IMG/VR virus record: IMGVR_UViG_3300020123_000124 | Span: 1-50,470 of that record | DNA: 50,470 bases | Source of the DNA: a virus | Direction: 5' to 3' (one strand) | Shown: piece after piece, positions 36,701 to 46,784 of the stretch | Position numbering within the stretch: position 1 is the first letter of the stretch | Layout of the letters: the number at the start of each line of letters is the position of its first letter | The notes under the pieces: model-generated | Told to the model about the DNA's origin: nothing | Database searches by the model: none | What the model saw: the letters and a program-made list of their open reading frames with translations, nothing else | Made by a program: the position numbers and the translations under genes

Positions 36701-39244
36701 ATTCCTATCGTAGCAAGCCAACTCGTCGCACAAGTCTCAGTTCAAGGTGCTCAGGCCGCGCAGGGCCAGTTGTTAGGCGTGGGCCAGGCGGCTGATGCAG
36801 CGGAGGCGCGTTTCCGTTCGCTGGCCGTGATCGGTTCGGGGCTGCTGGTGGCAGCCCTGATTGCCGTGGGAGTCATCTCGACCAAAATGGCGGCCGACTT
36901 CCAGCAAGGGGTCAATCGCCTCAAGACCGGCGCCGGTGATGCGACTGATAGCTTCTCAACCCTCGCCGGTGGTATCCTCAAGGTATCGGTAGCAACTGGC
37001 CTGATGTCAGGGCCGCTCACCAAGGCCATGTATGAAATCCTCTCAAGTGGGCAGCGCGGTGCACAAGCCTTTGATACGCTCTCCGCAGCCGCCAAGGGCG
37101 CCGTAATCGAACAAGCCAATGTGGTCGACGTGTCCGATACCTTAGCCGGTGCCATGACCAATTTCGGCACGAAGACCTTTGGCGCGGTGGCCTACATGAA
37201 CGGCCTGATCACGGCAGTCTCAAGAGGGCGCATCACTTTGCAAGACCTCTCAACGGCGATGGGGCCAATCGAGCCAGTGGCGCACGCCATGGGCATCTCC
37301 TTTGCCGACCTCTCTGCTGCCATGAGCACTCAAACCAATGCCGCCATACCGGCGGCCAGGGCTGCGACGGGGCTGCGCTTCATGATGCAAGCCCTGGAAG
37401 TTCCGACGACCAAGGCCAGCAAAGCCATGCAAAAGTGGGGACTCGATACCGTGGCGGTGGCCGATGAGATGAAGGTCAGTCTACCTGGCGCTCTGCAAAT
37501 GATCTATGACGCCGCCAAGAAAGCAGGGCCAGAGGGTTCGGTGCCTTTCGATCGGGCAGTGTCCGATATGGTTGGCGGTCAGCGCAGCCTCGGCGCCTTT
37601 TTGGCACTCACCGGCAGCCACATGAAAGATTTCGCGGCCAATTCTGCGGCCATAGCAGCCTCCATGAGAACCGGCGCAGGTGAGGTAGCAGGGTGGGCTT
37701 TAGCGCAGACGAACTTTAATGTGATCATGGACCGGGCGAAGGCGGCGATTGCGTCGGCGGCTATTGGCCTGGGCCTGCTGCTCCTGCCTGCTCTGGGGCG
37801 TATCGTGGGCATCATTCCGCAAGTCGTGGACTACGTCACCAACTTCTCAGCACATGCCAATGTGCTCGTCCCCATCCTGGCGGGCGTGGCTGCCATCATT
37901 GCGGGCTTCCTGGTTCCGGCAGTCATCGCACTCGCGGCGGGTGTGATTGCCGCCACCTGGCCGGTGCTCGCCATCGGCGCGGCGGTGGCGGGCCTGGTCG
38001 CCATCTTCATGCACTGGTATTCGACGAATGCAGGCTTCAAGGCGTTCATCGACACTCTGGTGAACGGGTTCAGAACGCTGTGGTCGCTCATCCAAGCCAA
38101 TTTCATGCCCACGATGCAGAGGTTAGGGGCTTTCTTCCAATCGACGATCTTACCCGTCTTGCAGCAGGTCGGGAGTTTTATTATCGGCACCTTCAAGCCA
38201 GCCTGGGATCAGCTTGTCACCACCTGGAAACAAAATCTGTTGCCTGGGCTTCAAATGCTGTGGGGCTTGTTCCAACAACTCCTGCCTGTCCTGAAAGTGG
38301 TGGGGATTGTGCTGCTGGCCAGTGTGGTTCTCCCGATGGCGGCGGTGATTGCCATTGTGGTTGTCGCAGGGGTGGCTATCATGAAATTCGTCGCACTGCT
38401 CATCCAGGGTTGGGGCTTGCTGGTCTCGTTTGCGGGCGCCGCTTTCTCGGCTATCGGGACGACCATCACGAATTTCAAGAATCTGGTCGGCAACACCTTC
38501 AATGCCATCGGGACGTTCATCCATGACAAAATTCTCTGGATTTACAACCATAATGTCTATGTCAAGGCGTTCGTCGATCTGATCGTCAACGAGTTCCACC
38601 TGCTGCAAAATATCGTTGGTACCGTCTTCGCGACCATCGCCGCGCTCATCGGGCAAAAACTGGCCCAGGCGCAGGCATTCGTCGCGACCTTTGTGAATGT
38701 ACTCGGTGGGCAATTCAGTCAACTTGGCTCATCCATCCAATCGAAAGTCAGCGCCATCGGCTCCTGGATTGCCAGTACCATCGGCGGGTGGGCCAATGCC
38801 GCCTACCAATGGGGCGCGAACCTCATCGGGAGCTTTATCAACGGCATCTGGAGCATGATCGGGGGCGTGATCTCGGCTGCCCAAAATGTCATGGGACAGG
38901 TGGCCAATATTCTTGGCTTCCACTCGCCCGCCAAAGAAGGGCCAGGTAAGGATGCTGACACCTGGGCGCCCAACCTCATGAAGATGTACACGCAGGGGCT
39001 CGTCGCCGCCCTTCCGAACATGCAAGCCGCGCTTAATACCTTGATGATACCGGTCGGGAATATGCTCTCCGGGCAGAGTCCAACACTGTCGGCACCGATG
39101 AGAGCACCGGCACCTGGCGCGAGTTCGCAGGCCTCGTCCTCACCGATCAATGTCAATGTCTACCTTGCAGGCGCTCCTGTGGCGAAGGCACTCATGCCGC
39201 ATATCGCCCAACAAATCCGCACGGCGACAGGAGCGAAGTTCTGA
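36701..39244 (+). CDS. Tape measure protein, probable AUU start (847 aa)
   Basis: The open frame runs upstream of the first usual start (TTG 36770) to ATT 36701, five bases after GGAGGT. The added residues PIVASQLVAQVSVQGAQAAQ look like a typical tape-measure N-terminus. The body has a phage tail tape measure core (AMTNFGTKTFGAVAYMNGLI, SRGRITLQDLSTAMGPIEPV), hydrophobic stretches (about 330-410, 510-560) and a C-terminal FHSPAKEGPGKDADTW. It sets tail length and may aid DNA entry. TGATG overlap links it to the next gene. Confidence 0.85.
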   Translation: MPIVASQLVAQVSVQGAQAAQGQLLGVGQAADAAEARFRSLAVIGSGLLVAALIAVGVISTKMAADFQQGVNRLKTGAGDATDSFSTLAGGILKVSVATGLMSGPLTKAMYEILSSGQRGAQAFDTLSAAAKGAVIEQANVVDVSDTLAGAMTNFGTKTFGAVAYMNGLITAVSRGRITLQDLSTAMGPIEPVAHAMGISFADLSAAMSTQTNAAIPAARAATGLRFMMQALEVPTTKASKAMQKWGLDTVAVADEMKVSLPGALQMIYDAAKKAGPEGSVPFDRAVSDMVGGQRSLGAFLALTGSHMKDFAANSAAIAASMRTGAGEVAGWALAQTNFNVIMDRAKAAIASAAIGLGLLLLPALGRIVGIIPQVVDYVTNFSAHANVLVPILAGVAAIIAGFLVPAVIALAAGVIAATWPVLAIGAAVAGLVAIFMHWYSTNAGFKAFIDTLVNGFRTLWSLIQANFMPTMQRLGAFFQSTILPVLQQVGSFIIGTFKPAWDQLVTTWKQNLLPGLQMLWGLFQQLLPVLKVVGIVLLASVVLPMAAVIAIVVVAGVAIMKFVALLIQGWGLLVSFAGAAFSAIGTTITNFKNLVGNTFNAIGTFIHDKILWIYNHNVYVKAFVDLIVNEFHLLQNIVGTVFATIAALIGQKLAQAQAFVATFVNVLGGQFSQLGSSIQSKVSAIGSWIASTIGGWANAAYQWGANLIGSFINGIWSMIGGVISAAQNVMGQVANILGFHSPAKEGPGKDADTWAPNLMKMYTQGLVAALPNMQAALNTLMIPVGNMLSGQSPTLSAPMRAPAPGASSQASSSPINVNVYLAGAPVAKALMPHIAQQIRTATGAKF

Positions 39245-41559
39245 TGAGCTATCAATCGACGGTGCTTGCAGACAATCCTATACGGTACTACCGCCTCGGC
39301 GAGTCCTCAGGAACAGTGGTCAATGACCTGGGCAGCCAGGCGCAGAACGGGACGCGCGTCGGCAGTGGCATTACCCTTGCGCAAACAGGACTTGTGAGTA
39401 GTGATACCGATACCTCCTATGCATGGAACGGGACAGCCGATAGTTACCTCACCTGCCCCAATGCGAGCATCACGACAGGCTCATTTACGCTAGAAGCATG
39501 GGTGTACCTGGCAGGGGCCGGAACGGTCGGGTCGGGAACCTATGCGGAGATTTTCGGCATAGGGTCGGGTGGCACGGCGCGCCTCCTTTTTGCGACAGCC
39601 GCCGGAACGCTGTTGACTCAGCAGGGTGGGAACTATGTTTCTACCACCGTCTTATCGTTGAATGCCAGACATCACATCGTCCTGGTCTGGGATGGCACAC
39701 ACGAAAGTTACTGGATAGATGGGATTCAGGACTCCACCTTTACGCCGTCGGGCGCACCAACGTGGAGCGGTGCCTTTCAGATTGGATCGGACATCGGCAA
39801 CTACTGCTGGAATGGACGCATCGACGAAGTAGCCATCTACAATACCGCGCTCACCCAGGCCAAAATTAGCAAGCATTATAACGTCGGGAGTGGACGAACG
39901 TCGGCAGGCGGGCAGGTCTTTCCTCTCAATAATATCTGGAATAGACGCATCGACAATTTGCCAATCCATGCCAGTTCCGCTACCTGGATCAGTAATAGCG
40001 GCACAGCGCTGCAAGCGAATTTCAATGCACTCGGGGGTATTCCCGTGAACACCTCGACCAGTACTGACGCGCTGGTATCAGTGACGTTTACGACCTTCCC
40101 GGCGGAAAGCGATCCAGGGCCGTATCGTATCCCGCTTAATGCCGCGATTGAAGCAGCGGGTGACGCGCATTGCCTGTGTTACGACACCTCGAATAACATC
40201 CTGTATGAGTTGTACGGGGCATCTGCCGGTGGAAGTAGTTGGACGGCCTCCAATGGGGCAAAATGGGATTTATCCTCCAATGCGCTGCGTACCGAAGGAT
40301 GGACGAGCGCCGACGCTGCCGGCCTGCCGGTTGCGCCCGGCCTTGTGCAGTATGACGAAATCTACACGGCTGGCGTCATCAACCACGCGATCCGCATTGT
40401 GCTACCCGGAACCGTGGGGCATATCTGGCCTTCTACGCACACAGCAGGGCCGCAACCGGCAAACTCCCCTCCGCTAGGGGCGCGTCTTCGCCTCAAGGCG
40501 AGCTATAACATCAGCGGCTTTAGCGCAGGTGAACAGGTACTTTACCGATGCCTACAGCAATACGGGGCGTTTGTGGCCGATAACAGCGCAGGGACGACGG
40601 CGGTCGTGCAGGGTGCCACCGATGGACGCTGGGTCGGCACGCCGTTTAATGGCGGCTTGTCTGGTATGCCTGCGCTCTCCAACTTCGAGTATGTTGATGA
40701 ATCTGCTGTGATGCTCTCCAGCACGAGTGCCGCAGTCATCGCGCTTCTCCAATCAGCAACGGGCAGCGTCGGCGGTTCCAATGCCAACAGCGTCACCGTC
40801 ACCACCGCCGCGACCGGCAGCGGGAACCTGCTCGTCGCCTTTGTCATGGTGCAAGGAAGTGCCGTCACCATCACGCCGCCCGCCAACTGGACGCAGGTTG
40901 GCGCAACGCAAGGCATAAGCGGCGGTACTGGCTCCGTTGCCATGTTCGAGCGACAAAACAGCGCGTCGGGCGTGACCTCTCATATTTTCTCTTTTAGCGC
41001 ATCCTGCAACGCGGCGGTGGCCTTTGAAGAGTGGAGCGGCGTGGCGACCTCAAATGCGCTCGATCAGCAAGTCGCAAAGCAGAACGCGAAAAGCGCCACA
41101 TCGGCCACAGGCACAACAGCGGCGCTTGCCGGATCGGGCGAACTGGCTATCTGGGGCTTAGGCGTCCCTGCGACGGGCGTCCTGACCTATAGCGGCATCA
41201 CGAACAGCTATGTAGAGGATACGAGCGCGAACGCCACTTCTTCAGAGACGACGAGAGCGCAGGCCACGCTGTTCTACAATGCCAGCGTGGGCAGTGCCGC
41301 CACCAGTTCAGGGGCCACGATGTCAGGCACCGGCGGCGCTGGCAACACGACCATCCTCGGCGTGTTCAGGGCTGCTGGGGCCGGTACCTCACTCTCAGGC
41401 ACACTTGCCGGTGTCGGCCAGCTTTCCGCGACACTGACCACACCTGGCGCGCACCTCTCAGGTGAGTGTGACGGGGTCGGCACGCTTACAGCCTCGCTCT
41501 CTCTTCCCATGAAGCCGCCCGGCACCTATACCATCGTGATTGGAGGGCTGATTCTCTAA
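39244..41559 (+). CDS. LamG-domain tail tip protein (771 aa)
   Basis: Residues 1-215 are a LamG-type lectin domain (YYRLGESSGTVVNDLGSQAQ; FTLEAWVYLAGAG; WNGRIDEVAIYN). Residues about 225-490 match a module seen in secreted bacterial proteins: FPLNNIWNRRIDNLPIHASS, GDAHCLCYDTSNNILYELYG, EGWTSADAAGLPVAPGLVQY. Residues about 500-715 form a second beta-rich, Ser/Thr-rich lectin-like domain. The last 50 residues hold two AGVG-type repeats shared with the fibre at 48824. A role in receptor or polysaccharide contact is likely. Confidence 0.8.
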   Translation: MSYQSTVLADNPIRYYRLGESSGTVVNDLGSQAQNGTRVGSGITLAQTGLVSSDTDTSYAWNGTADSYLTCPNASITTGSFTLEAWVYLAGAGTVGSGTYAEIFGIGSGGTARLLFATAAGTLLTQQGGNYVSTTVLSLNARHHIVLVWDGTHESYWIDGIQDSTFTPSGAPTWSGAFQIGSDIGNYCWNGRIDEVAIYNTALTQAKISKHYNVGSGRTSAGGQVFPLNNIWNRRIDNLPIHASSATWISNSGTALQANFNALGGIPVNTSTSTDALVSVTFTTFPAESDPGPYRIPLNAAIEAAGDAHCLCYDTSNNILYELYGASAGGSSWTASNGAKWDLSSNALRTEGWTSADAAGLPVAPGLVQYDEIYTAGVINHAIRIVLPGTVGHIWPSTHTAGPQPANSPPLGARLRLKASYNISGFSAGEQVLYRCLQQYGAFVADNSAGTTAVVQGATDGRWVGTPFNGGLSGMPALSNFEYVDESAVMLSSTSAAVIALLQSATGSVGGSNANSVTVTTAATGSGNLLVAFVMVQGSAVTITPPANWTQVGATQGISGGTGSVAMFERQNSASGVTSHIFSFSASCNAAVAFEEWSGVATSNALDQQVAKQNAKSATSATGTTAALAGSGELAIWGLGVPATGVLTYSGITNSYVEDTSANATSSETTRAQATLFYNASVGSAATSSGATMSGTGGAGNTTILGVFRAAGAGTSLSGTLAGVGQLSATLTTPGAHLSGECDGVGTLTASLSLPMKPPGTYTIVIGGLIL

Positions 41560-44500
41560 TGGCATTACGTTCAAATCCCTACGGCGTCACCACGGCGCTG
41601 CGTACCGCGAAAAAGAAAATTGACCCGCAGTTGATCACGGATTTCGTGACCCTGGGCCTGGGGTGGGTACGCATCATGATCTTGTGGACAAGCATCGAAC
41701 TCAGCCCTGGCGTCTATGACCCAGGCGCGCTTGATGTGCTCGACGATGCCGTCAATCGCTGCACCAATGCGGGCCTGCATGTGCAATTCCCCATCCAGCA
41801 GGCACCCGCCTGGCACCTGGTCGCCGCCGACTGCGACCCGTCGAGCAATACCCATCATATGATGGACCCAACGGCGGCGGCGACCTTTGCCTCCTTCCTG
41901 TCAAACCGCTATAACGGCGTGACGAACATACCTGGGTACGGGCCGCTCACCATCGACGCCTTCGAGGTCGGCAACGAGGAGTTTGATGTCTATTTCTGCC
42001 AGGGGCAACCTGTGACCGTCGCGGGTCAGACGTGCCGCACACCCAACTGGTTCATCCCCGTCTTGAAAGCCGTCTCGCCCGTTATACGCGCCAACGCGCC
42101 CAATGCGCTCGTCGGTATGTGTGCCTTGTGGTGGCAGTACAGCCCACACCGCACAAGTTTCATGCAAGCCCTGTATGACAATGGCTGCAAAAATTTGTTC
42201 GATTATGCCAACGCGCATATGTACACCAGCCCGGTTGCGCCCGGCACGAACACCAGTTCTACCCAACTCTCGATGACGGGGCAGATCAACGAAATCTATA
42301 ACGTGATGGCCGCCAATGGGGATGGCAACAAGAACATCTGGATCACGGAATGGGGCGTGCCTGTCCCGACCGATATGAGCGACGCGGCGCGCGTGACCTA
42401 CTACAATGCGGCCTTCGATATCATGCGCACATCAGGTCACGTCGGGGTCACGGATTTCTACACCATGAACTACACTGACCCGTTAGTGAATGCCGCCACG
42501 CAGACCTTCTCGCTCACGCAATTCAACGCCCCGCACTATACGGCCACGTTTACCGGCGTGCAGAACTACATCGCGGCCCACCCCACCTGGCCATCGGGTG
42601 GCGGCGGCGGCGGCGGTGGTGGCGGTGGGAGTGTCGTCGTGCCGCACGTCTGCGTCGTGGCGCTTGAAAACCACTCATACAATGACTCGACCGCCAAATA
42701 CGTGCTCGGTAATCCCAACTTCCCGCATGTGAACGCGCTCGCCACCGCCAACGGCTATGCCACGCATTTCGATGGGCTGACGCATCCTTCCCTGGGCAAC
42801 TATATCGGCTTCGCCTGTGGTGACACGCATGGCATCGTCACCGATACGGTCAACCCGGCAACCAACCCGATTGCCGGGAATACTCTGGTTGATAGCCTGG
42901 CGGCGGCGAATATCGCCTGGAAACACTATGCCGAAAATCTGCCCTCAACCGGCTACTTGGGCGGTGACTCGGGCGGCTATGTGCAGCACCATAACCCGTG
43001 GGTCTACTTCACGAGCGTACGCGGGAGTTCTGCGCAAAATGGCAATATCGTCAATTATAGCGATGCATCGGTAGGGCTGGCACACGACCTGAACAACGGC
43101 GTCGCGCCACCGTTCTTCTTTGTGCAGCCCAACAATACCAATAACGGGCATTCAGGAACGGATACGCAGTGCGACAACTGGGTCAATACGTTTGTCACCC
43201 TCGTACAGGCCTCGAGCTGGTACACGCTCAATAACGGGCAGATCGTCTTGTGGTGGGACGAAAGCAACCCCGATACCGATACGGCTGGCATCGGCGATGC
43301 GACACCAGGCGGCGGGCATTGCATGTTCATCGTGATCAACGCGCAAAACAGCGGCGCCACCTACACGACGAACGTCAATACGTATGGCTTTCTCAAGGCG
43401 CTGGAAGAGTTGTACAGTCTGCCACAACTAGGCAATAGCGCGCATACCACCAACGGCGACCCCTCCGCGCTGTTCGAGGCGGCGCCGGCCTCCGCGATTG
43501 CGGCCAGTCAGACCGCGCTCTCGTATGCCGGGGTCGCGGGAGACGCAGCGCCGACCGCGCAAACGGACACGATCAGCAATAGCGGCGGGAGCGCAGCCGC
43601 CTATACCACCGCTTCCTCACAAAGCTGGCTGACCGTGTCGCCCACGTCCGGCACCATTGCCGCCAATAGCAGCATCATCTCAACCATCAGCGCATCGCCC
43701 ACGAGCCTGTCGGCCGGCACCTATAGCGGCACGATCACGTATACGGGGCCTGCTAACGCGGTCGTCGTCACCGTAACCTTCACCGTCTCCGCGACGGCGT
43801 CGAACCTCCAAATCACCGCCTCGCCGCTCGCGCTCGTCTTCAGTGACGTCATCGGCGGGTCTGACCCAGCGACGCAAAGCCTGACTCTCATCAATGTCAA
43901 TAGTAGTGATGCAAGTTACAGCATCACCAGTTCGGCCTCCTGGCTGTCCGTCTCCCCAGGCGTCGGGGTCGTACCGGCGGGTGGCACCACGCCCCTCACC
44001 GTCAGCGTCACAAGTGGGGGCTTATCAACAGGCTTCTATAGCGGCGTGCTCACCTATGTCACATCAGGCGGTACTGGCGTGGTCGGCGCCTCGTTCGCAG
44101 TCACGACGGATGCAAGCCATTTAGCTATCGCAGGCACCTTGCAGATCAATAACACCATCGGCAAGCGTTCCACGGCCAGTTTTAGCGCGCTCACCGATAC
44201 GAGCCTGCATTTTCAGCAGTACCAGCAGGTGCAGATATACGACCCGAAGAACGTGCTGGTCTTTAGCGGCTATGTCTTCGATGCGCCGGCGCATCAGCCA
44301 GGCTTCCAGAATACCCTCGTTCACGAGATCACCTGCATTGACCAGCACTACCTGGCAGATAAGCGCATCGTGGCGCAACTCTACCGCAACAATACCTGCG
44401 GCTTCATCGTCAATGACATCATCTCAAATATCCTCTCACAAGAAGGCGTGACGGTGGGACTGGTGGCTCTTGGGGCCACCATACCGGTCGCCAACTTCGG

Positions 44501-45566
44501 CTACTGCACCGTCTCTGACGCGCTGGACGCGCTCGTGCAGGCGGCGAGCGCATCAGGTATTCCCCACTACTGGCAAATCAACCCGGACAAGAGCCTGGAT
44601 TTCGTGCCATACACGGCGATTGTCGGGCCGACGGTAGACGGAACAACCATTGATGATGGTCGAGCGTCAGGCGTCGTGCCGAAAGTCTCACCCGGTAATA
44701 TCAAGTATCGCAACACGCAGTATGCCGTGGGGGGCGTAGCGCAGACGCCTTTAAACGATGAGACGGTGCAAGGCGACGGGCAGACACGCGCCTTTCCCTT
44801 CAAGTATGACCTTGCTCAAGCGCCCTCACTCTTCCAACTCAACGGCGTCACCAAGACGCTCGGCACCAAAGGGCAGACCGGCTTTCAATACTACTGGGCG
44901 CAAGGCGACAAGGTCATCGCGCAGGATAGCAGTCAAACCATCCTCGTCTCGACTGATCGCTTGCACATGCAATACATCGGGCAGTACCCATCCGTGTTTA
45001 CCGCGCAAAACGCGGCGCAGGTCGCGGCGCAGGCGGCGCTCGACGGCTCATCAGGCATCAATGAAGCGGTGCTCGAAGACAAGACCATCGCCAATGCCAA
45101 TGATGGCAATGCGAAGACCAATCAACAACTCACGCAGTACGGGATACCAGGCGAACGCTTCCAGTTTGCAACCCTGGATGCGGGGTATGCGGCCGGGCAA
45201 CTGATCACCGTTATCTACCCACCGCTTGGCTTTGGCACGATCGCTACCTTCACGACTAACTCGTATGTGCCGCGCGCCTTTGGCAGCACGCTCCTCAATG
45301 TGCCAATCCAGAACACCGTCATAAGCGGAGCCGTGCAGATGCTGGTGGAAGAGGTGGACACCAGCGACCAGGCCGATAGCAACAATATGTGGAATACGGT
45401 CAATGCCGTGGTGGGGCCATATGACACGACCTGGGTTGAGTTCTTCGGCAATCTCTTTAACAAGCCGACGACCATCGCCAATTCAATCAGCCTGGGTGTG
45501 ACGCTCAACGTGCCACTGGCGCCGTCAACCACCCTGGCACCGTCAACCACCCTGGCGCCAGGCTAG
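41559..45566 (+). CDS. Multidomain tail protein: glycosidase-like + phosphoesterase + hub (1335 aa)
   Basis: Four regions are visible. (1) Residues 1-345: clan-A glycosidase-like barrel with acid/base GNE (138-140) and nucleophile E264 in ITEWGVPV. (2) A poly-Gly linker (about 348-358), then a phosphoesterase of the acid phosphatase/phospholipase C family: VVALENHSYND, HPSLGNYIGF, HHNPWVYF, and D567-E568 in LWWDES. (3) Residues about 655-850: two BACON-like beta sandwiches (SWLTVSPTSGTI; SWLSVSPGVGVV). (4) Residues 860-1335: tail-hub or Gp37-like region. It probably digests surface polymer and wall phosphate during entry. Confidence 0.8.
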   Translation: MALRSNPYGVTTALRTAKKKIDPQLITDFVTLGLGWVRIMILWTSIELSPGVYDPGALDVLDDAVNRCTNAGLHVQFPIQQAPAWHLVAADCDPSSNTHHMMDPTAAATFASFLSNRYNGVTNIPGYGPLTIDAFEVGNEEFDVYFCQGQPVTVAGQTCRTPNWFIPVLKAVSPVIRANAPNALVGMCALWWQYSPHRTSFMQALYDNGCKNLFDYANAHMYTSPVAPGTNTSSTQLSMTGQINEIYNVMAANGDGNKNIWITEWGVPVPTDMSDAARVTYYNAAFDIMRTSGHVGVTDFYTMNYTDPLVNAATQTFSLTQFNAPHYTATFTGVQNYIAAHPTWPSGGGGGGGGGGGSVVVPHVCVVALENHSYNDSTAKYVLGNPNFPHVNALATANGYATHFDGLTHPSLGNYIGFACGDTHGIVTDTVNPATNPIAGNTLVDSLAAANIAWKHYAENLPSTGYLGGDSGGYVQHHNPWVYFTSVRGSSAQNGNIVNYSDASVGLAHDLNNGVAPPFFFVQPNNTNNGHSGTDTQCDNWVNTFVTLVQASSWYTLNNGQIVLWWDESNPDTDTAGIGDATPGGGHCMFIVINAQNSGATYTTNVNTYGFLKALEELYSLPQLGNSAHTTNGDPSALFEAAPASAIAASQTALSYAGVAGDAAPTAQTDTISNSGGSAAAYTTASSQSWLTVSPTSGTIAANSSIISTISASPTSLSAGTYSGTITYTGPANAVVVTVTFTVSATASNLQITASPLALVFSDVIGGSDPATQSLTLINVNSSDASYSITSSASWLSVSPGVGVVPAGGTTPLTVSVTSGGLSTGFYSGVLTYVTSGGTGVVGASFAVTTDASHLAIAGTLQINNTIGKRSTASFSALTDTSLHFQQYQQVQIYDPKNVLVFSGYVFDAPAHQPGFQNTLVHEITCIDQHYLADKRIVAQLYRNNTCGFIVNDIISNILSQEGVTVGLVALGATIPVANFGYCTVSDALDALVQAASASGIPHYWQINPDKSLDFVPYTAIVGPTVDGTTIDDGRASGVVPKVSPGNIKYRNTQYAVGGVAQTPLNDETVQGDGQTRAFPFKYDLAQAPSLFQLNGVTKTLGTKGQTGFQYYWAQGDKVIAQDSSQTILVSTDRLHMQYIGQYPSVFTAQNAAQVAAQAALDGSSGINEAVLEDKTIANANDGNAKTNQQLTQYGIPGERFQFATLDAGYAAGQLITVIYPPLGFGTIATFTTNSYVPRAFGSTLLNVPIQNTVISGAVQMLVEEVDTSDQADSNNMWNTVNAVVGPYDTTWVEFFGNLFNKPTTIANSISLGVTLNVPLAPSTTLAPSTTLAPG

Positions 45567-45581
45567 AAAGGAATCTGTCTC

Positions 45582-46202
45582 ATGACGTTTACAACATACG
45601 GAAACACGGGGCCATTCACGAACAATGTCGTGCCACCGGGCATTAATGCCACATTCTTGAACAATGTGGAAAACTTCTTAGATCAGATCATCAGTTCCGC
45701 CGTGGCAGACTCACACATCACCGCCGATGGCTCAGGCAACGAAACGGCGGTGAGTGTCACGCTGACCGCCTCCGGGACGGGCCTCACGGTGCAGCATAAC
45801 GCGCAAGTTTCAGGCAATATGACGATCTCAGGCACCGAAACGGTAGCGGGAGCAGCCACCTTCAACGGGTCAGGAACGGGCCTCACCGTGGCGCATAATG
45901 CCACGATCAACGGCACGCTCACAGCGCCGACCTATGGCGGCAACCCCACCTTTACCGGCAATGTCTCGCTCAATGGCATCCTGAACTTGATCAATGGCTC
46001 GCTTTCGCGTATCGGCTTTGGCTTTAGCGCGATCACGACGGGCGGCACGGCCATCAATCATGGCCTGGGTGCCAGTCCGGTCGCGATCTTCCTCACGCCG
46101 AGCGCCAACGTCAATGCCTGGGTCAGCTCAACGGTGACATCATCGATCTTCACGGCGTTTGTCTCGAGCAATAACAACTGCTGGTGGCTGGCTATCGCAT
46201 GA
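45582..46202 (+). CDS. Trimeric-fibre-like tail protein (206 aa)
   Basis: ATG 45582 behind AAAGGAATC. A conserved start (GPFTNNVVPPGINATFLNNV) is followed by a repetitive Thr/Gly/Asn-rich beta region with two GTGLTV.HNA repeats, then a C-terminal head with GGTAINHGLGASPVAIFLTP and CWWLAIA. Typical of short phage fibres. Attached near the hub protein. Confidence 0.7.
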   Translation: MTFTTYGNTGPFTNNVVPPGINATFLNNVENFLDQIISSAVADSHITADGSGNETAVSVTLTASGTGLTVQHNAQVSGNMTISGTETVAGAATFNGSGTGLTVAHNATINGTLTAPTYGGNPTFTGNVSLNGILNLINGSLSRIGFGFSAITTGGTAINHGLGASPVAIFLTPSANVNAWVSSTVTSSIFTAFVSSNNNCWWLAIA

Positions 46203-46216
46203 GGAGGGAAGAAGGC

Positions 46217-46768
46217 ATGGACAGTCAGGATATTCGCCCCATACCAGACCCGACGGTGCTCACCACCGAGGCAAGTAACCGCCTGGAAACCATGCTGCGC
46301 ACCCTGATCAAGACGGAGATCGAGCACCAGCACGACCTGTTTACCGAGAAGTTCACGCGCATTATCACGCAGTTCGCCATGCTTGAGGACAGGACGGCCG
46401 AGCAGAAAAGAGACGTCAAAGACGCACTGGATGCGGCATTGGCAGCCCAAAAGGAGGCGGCGGCTTTGCAAACGACGAGTTTAGAGAAGAATATCGCCAA
46501 ATCGGAGACGGCGACCAACGAGCGCATCAAAAGCGTTGAGAACGCGCTGTCCACCTCGACCAAGGCCAGTGACGACAAGATAGGCGACTTGAAAGATCGG
46601 GTCGTGGCCATCGAAGCGGTGAAACTCGGCAACGTCGAAGCGGTGACAGCAAGCCGCGCCGGTGGCGTCGACGCACGCGGCAACATGGCGGCCATCATGA
46701 GCATCATCATGGCCATCATCGCCGTCGCCAGCATCATTATCGCCATTATCGTCGTAACGAAACCATAG
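46217..46768 (+). CDS. Coiled-coil protein with C-terminal membrane segment (183 aa)
   Basis: ATG 46217 follows GGAGGGAAG. Long helical coiled coil (residues 15-145) with several heptad runs, then one C-terminal membrane anchor (IMSIIMAIIAVASIIIAIIV). Inverse topology to the 5350-5832 protein. In the tail-gene region it could be a membrane-directed tail or lysis accessory. Confidence 0.65.
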   Translation: MDSQDIRPIPDPTVLTTEASNRLETMLRTLIKTEIEHQHDLFTEKFTRIITQFAMLEDRTAEQKRDVKDALDAALAAQKEAAALQTTSLEKNIAKSETATNERIKSVENALSTSTKASDDKIGDLKDRVVAIEAVKLGNVEAVTASRAGGVDARGNMAAIMSIIMAIIAVASIIIAIIVVTKP

Positions 46769-46784
46769 AAAGGAACACAAGAAC

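Noticed and set aside
35688-36713. 341-residue plus-strand frame opposite the HNH gene
   Set aside because: The reverse HNH gene has a clear domain pattern, a consensus promoter and a ribosome site. The plus frame is its shadow.
38150-38722. Reverse frames inside the tape-measure gene
   Set aside because: Long antisense frames there are common in GC-rich repetitive coding DNA and lack ribosome sites and domains.
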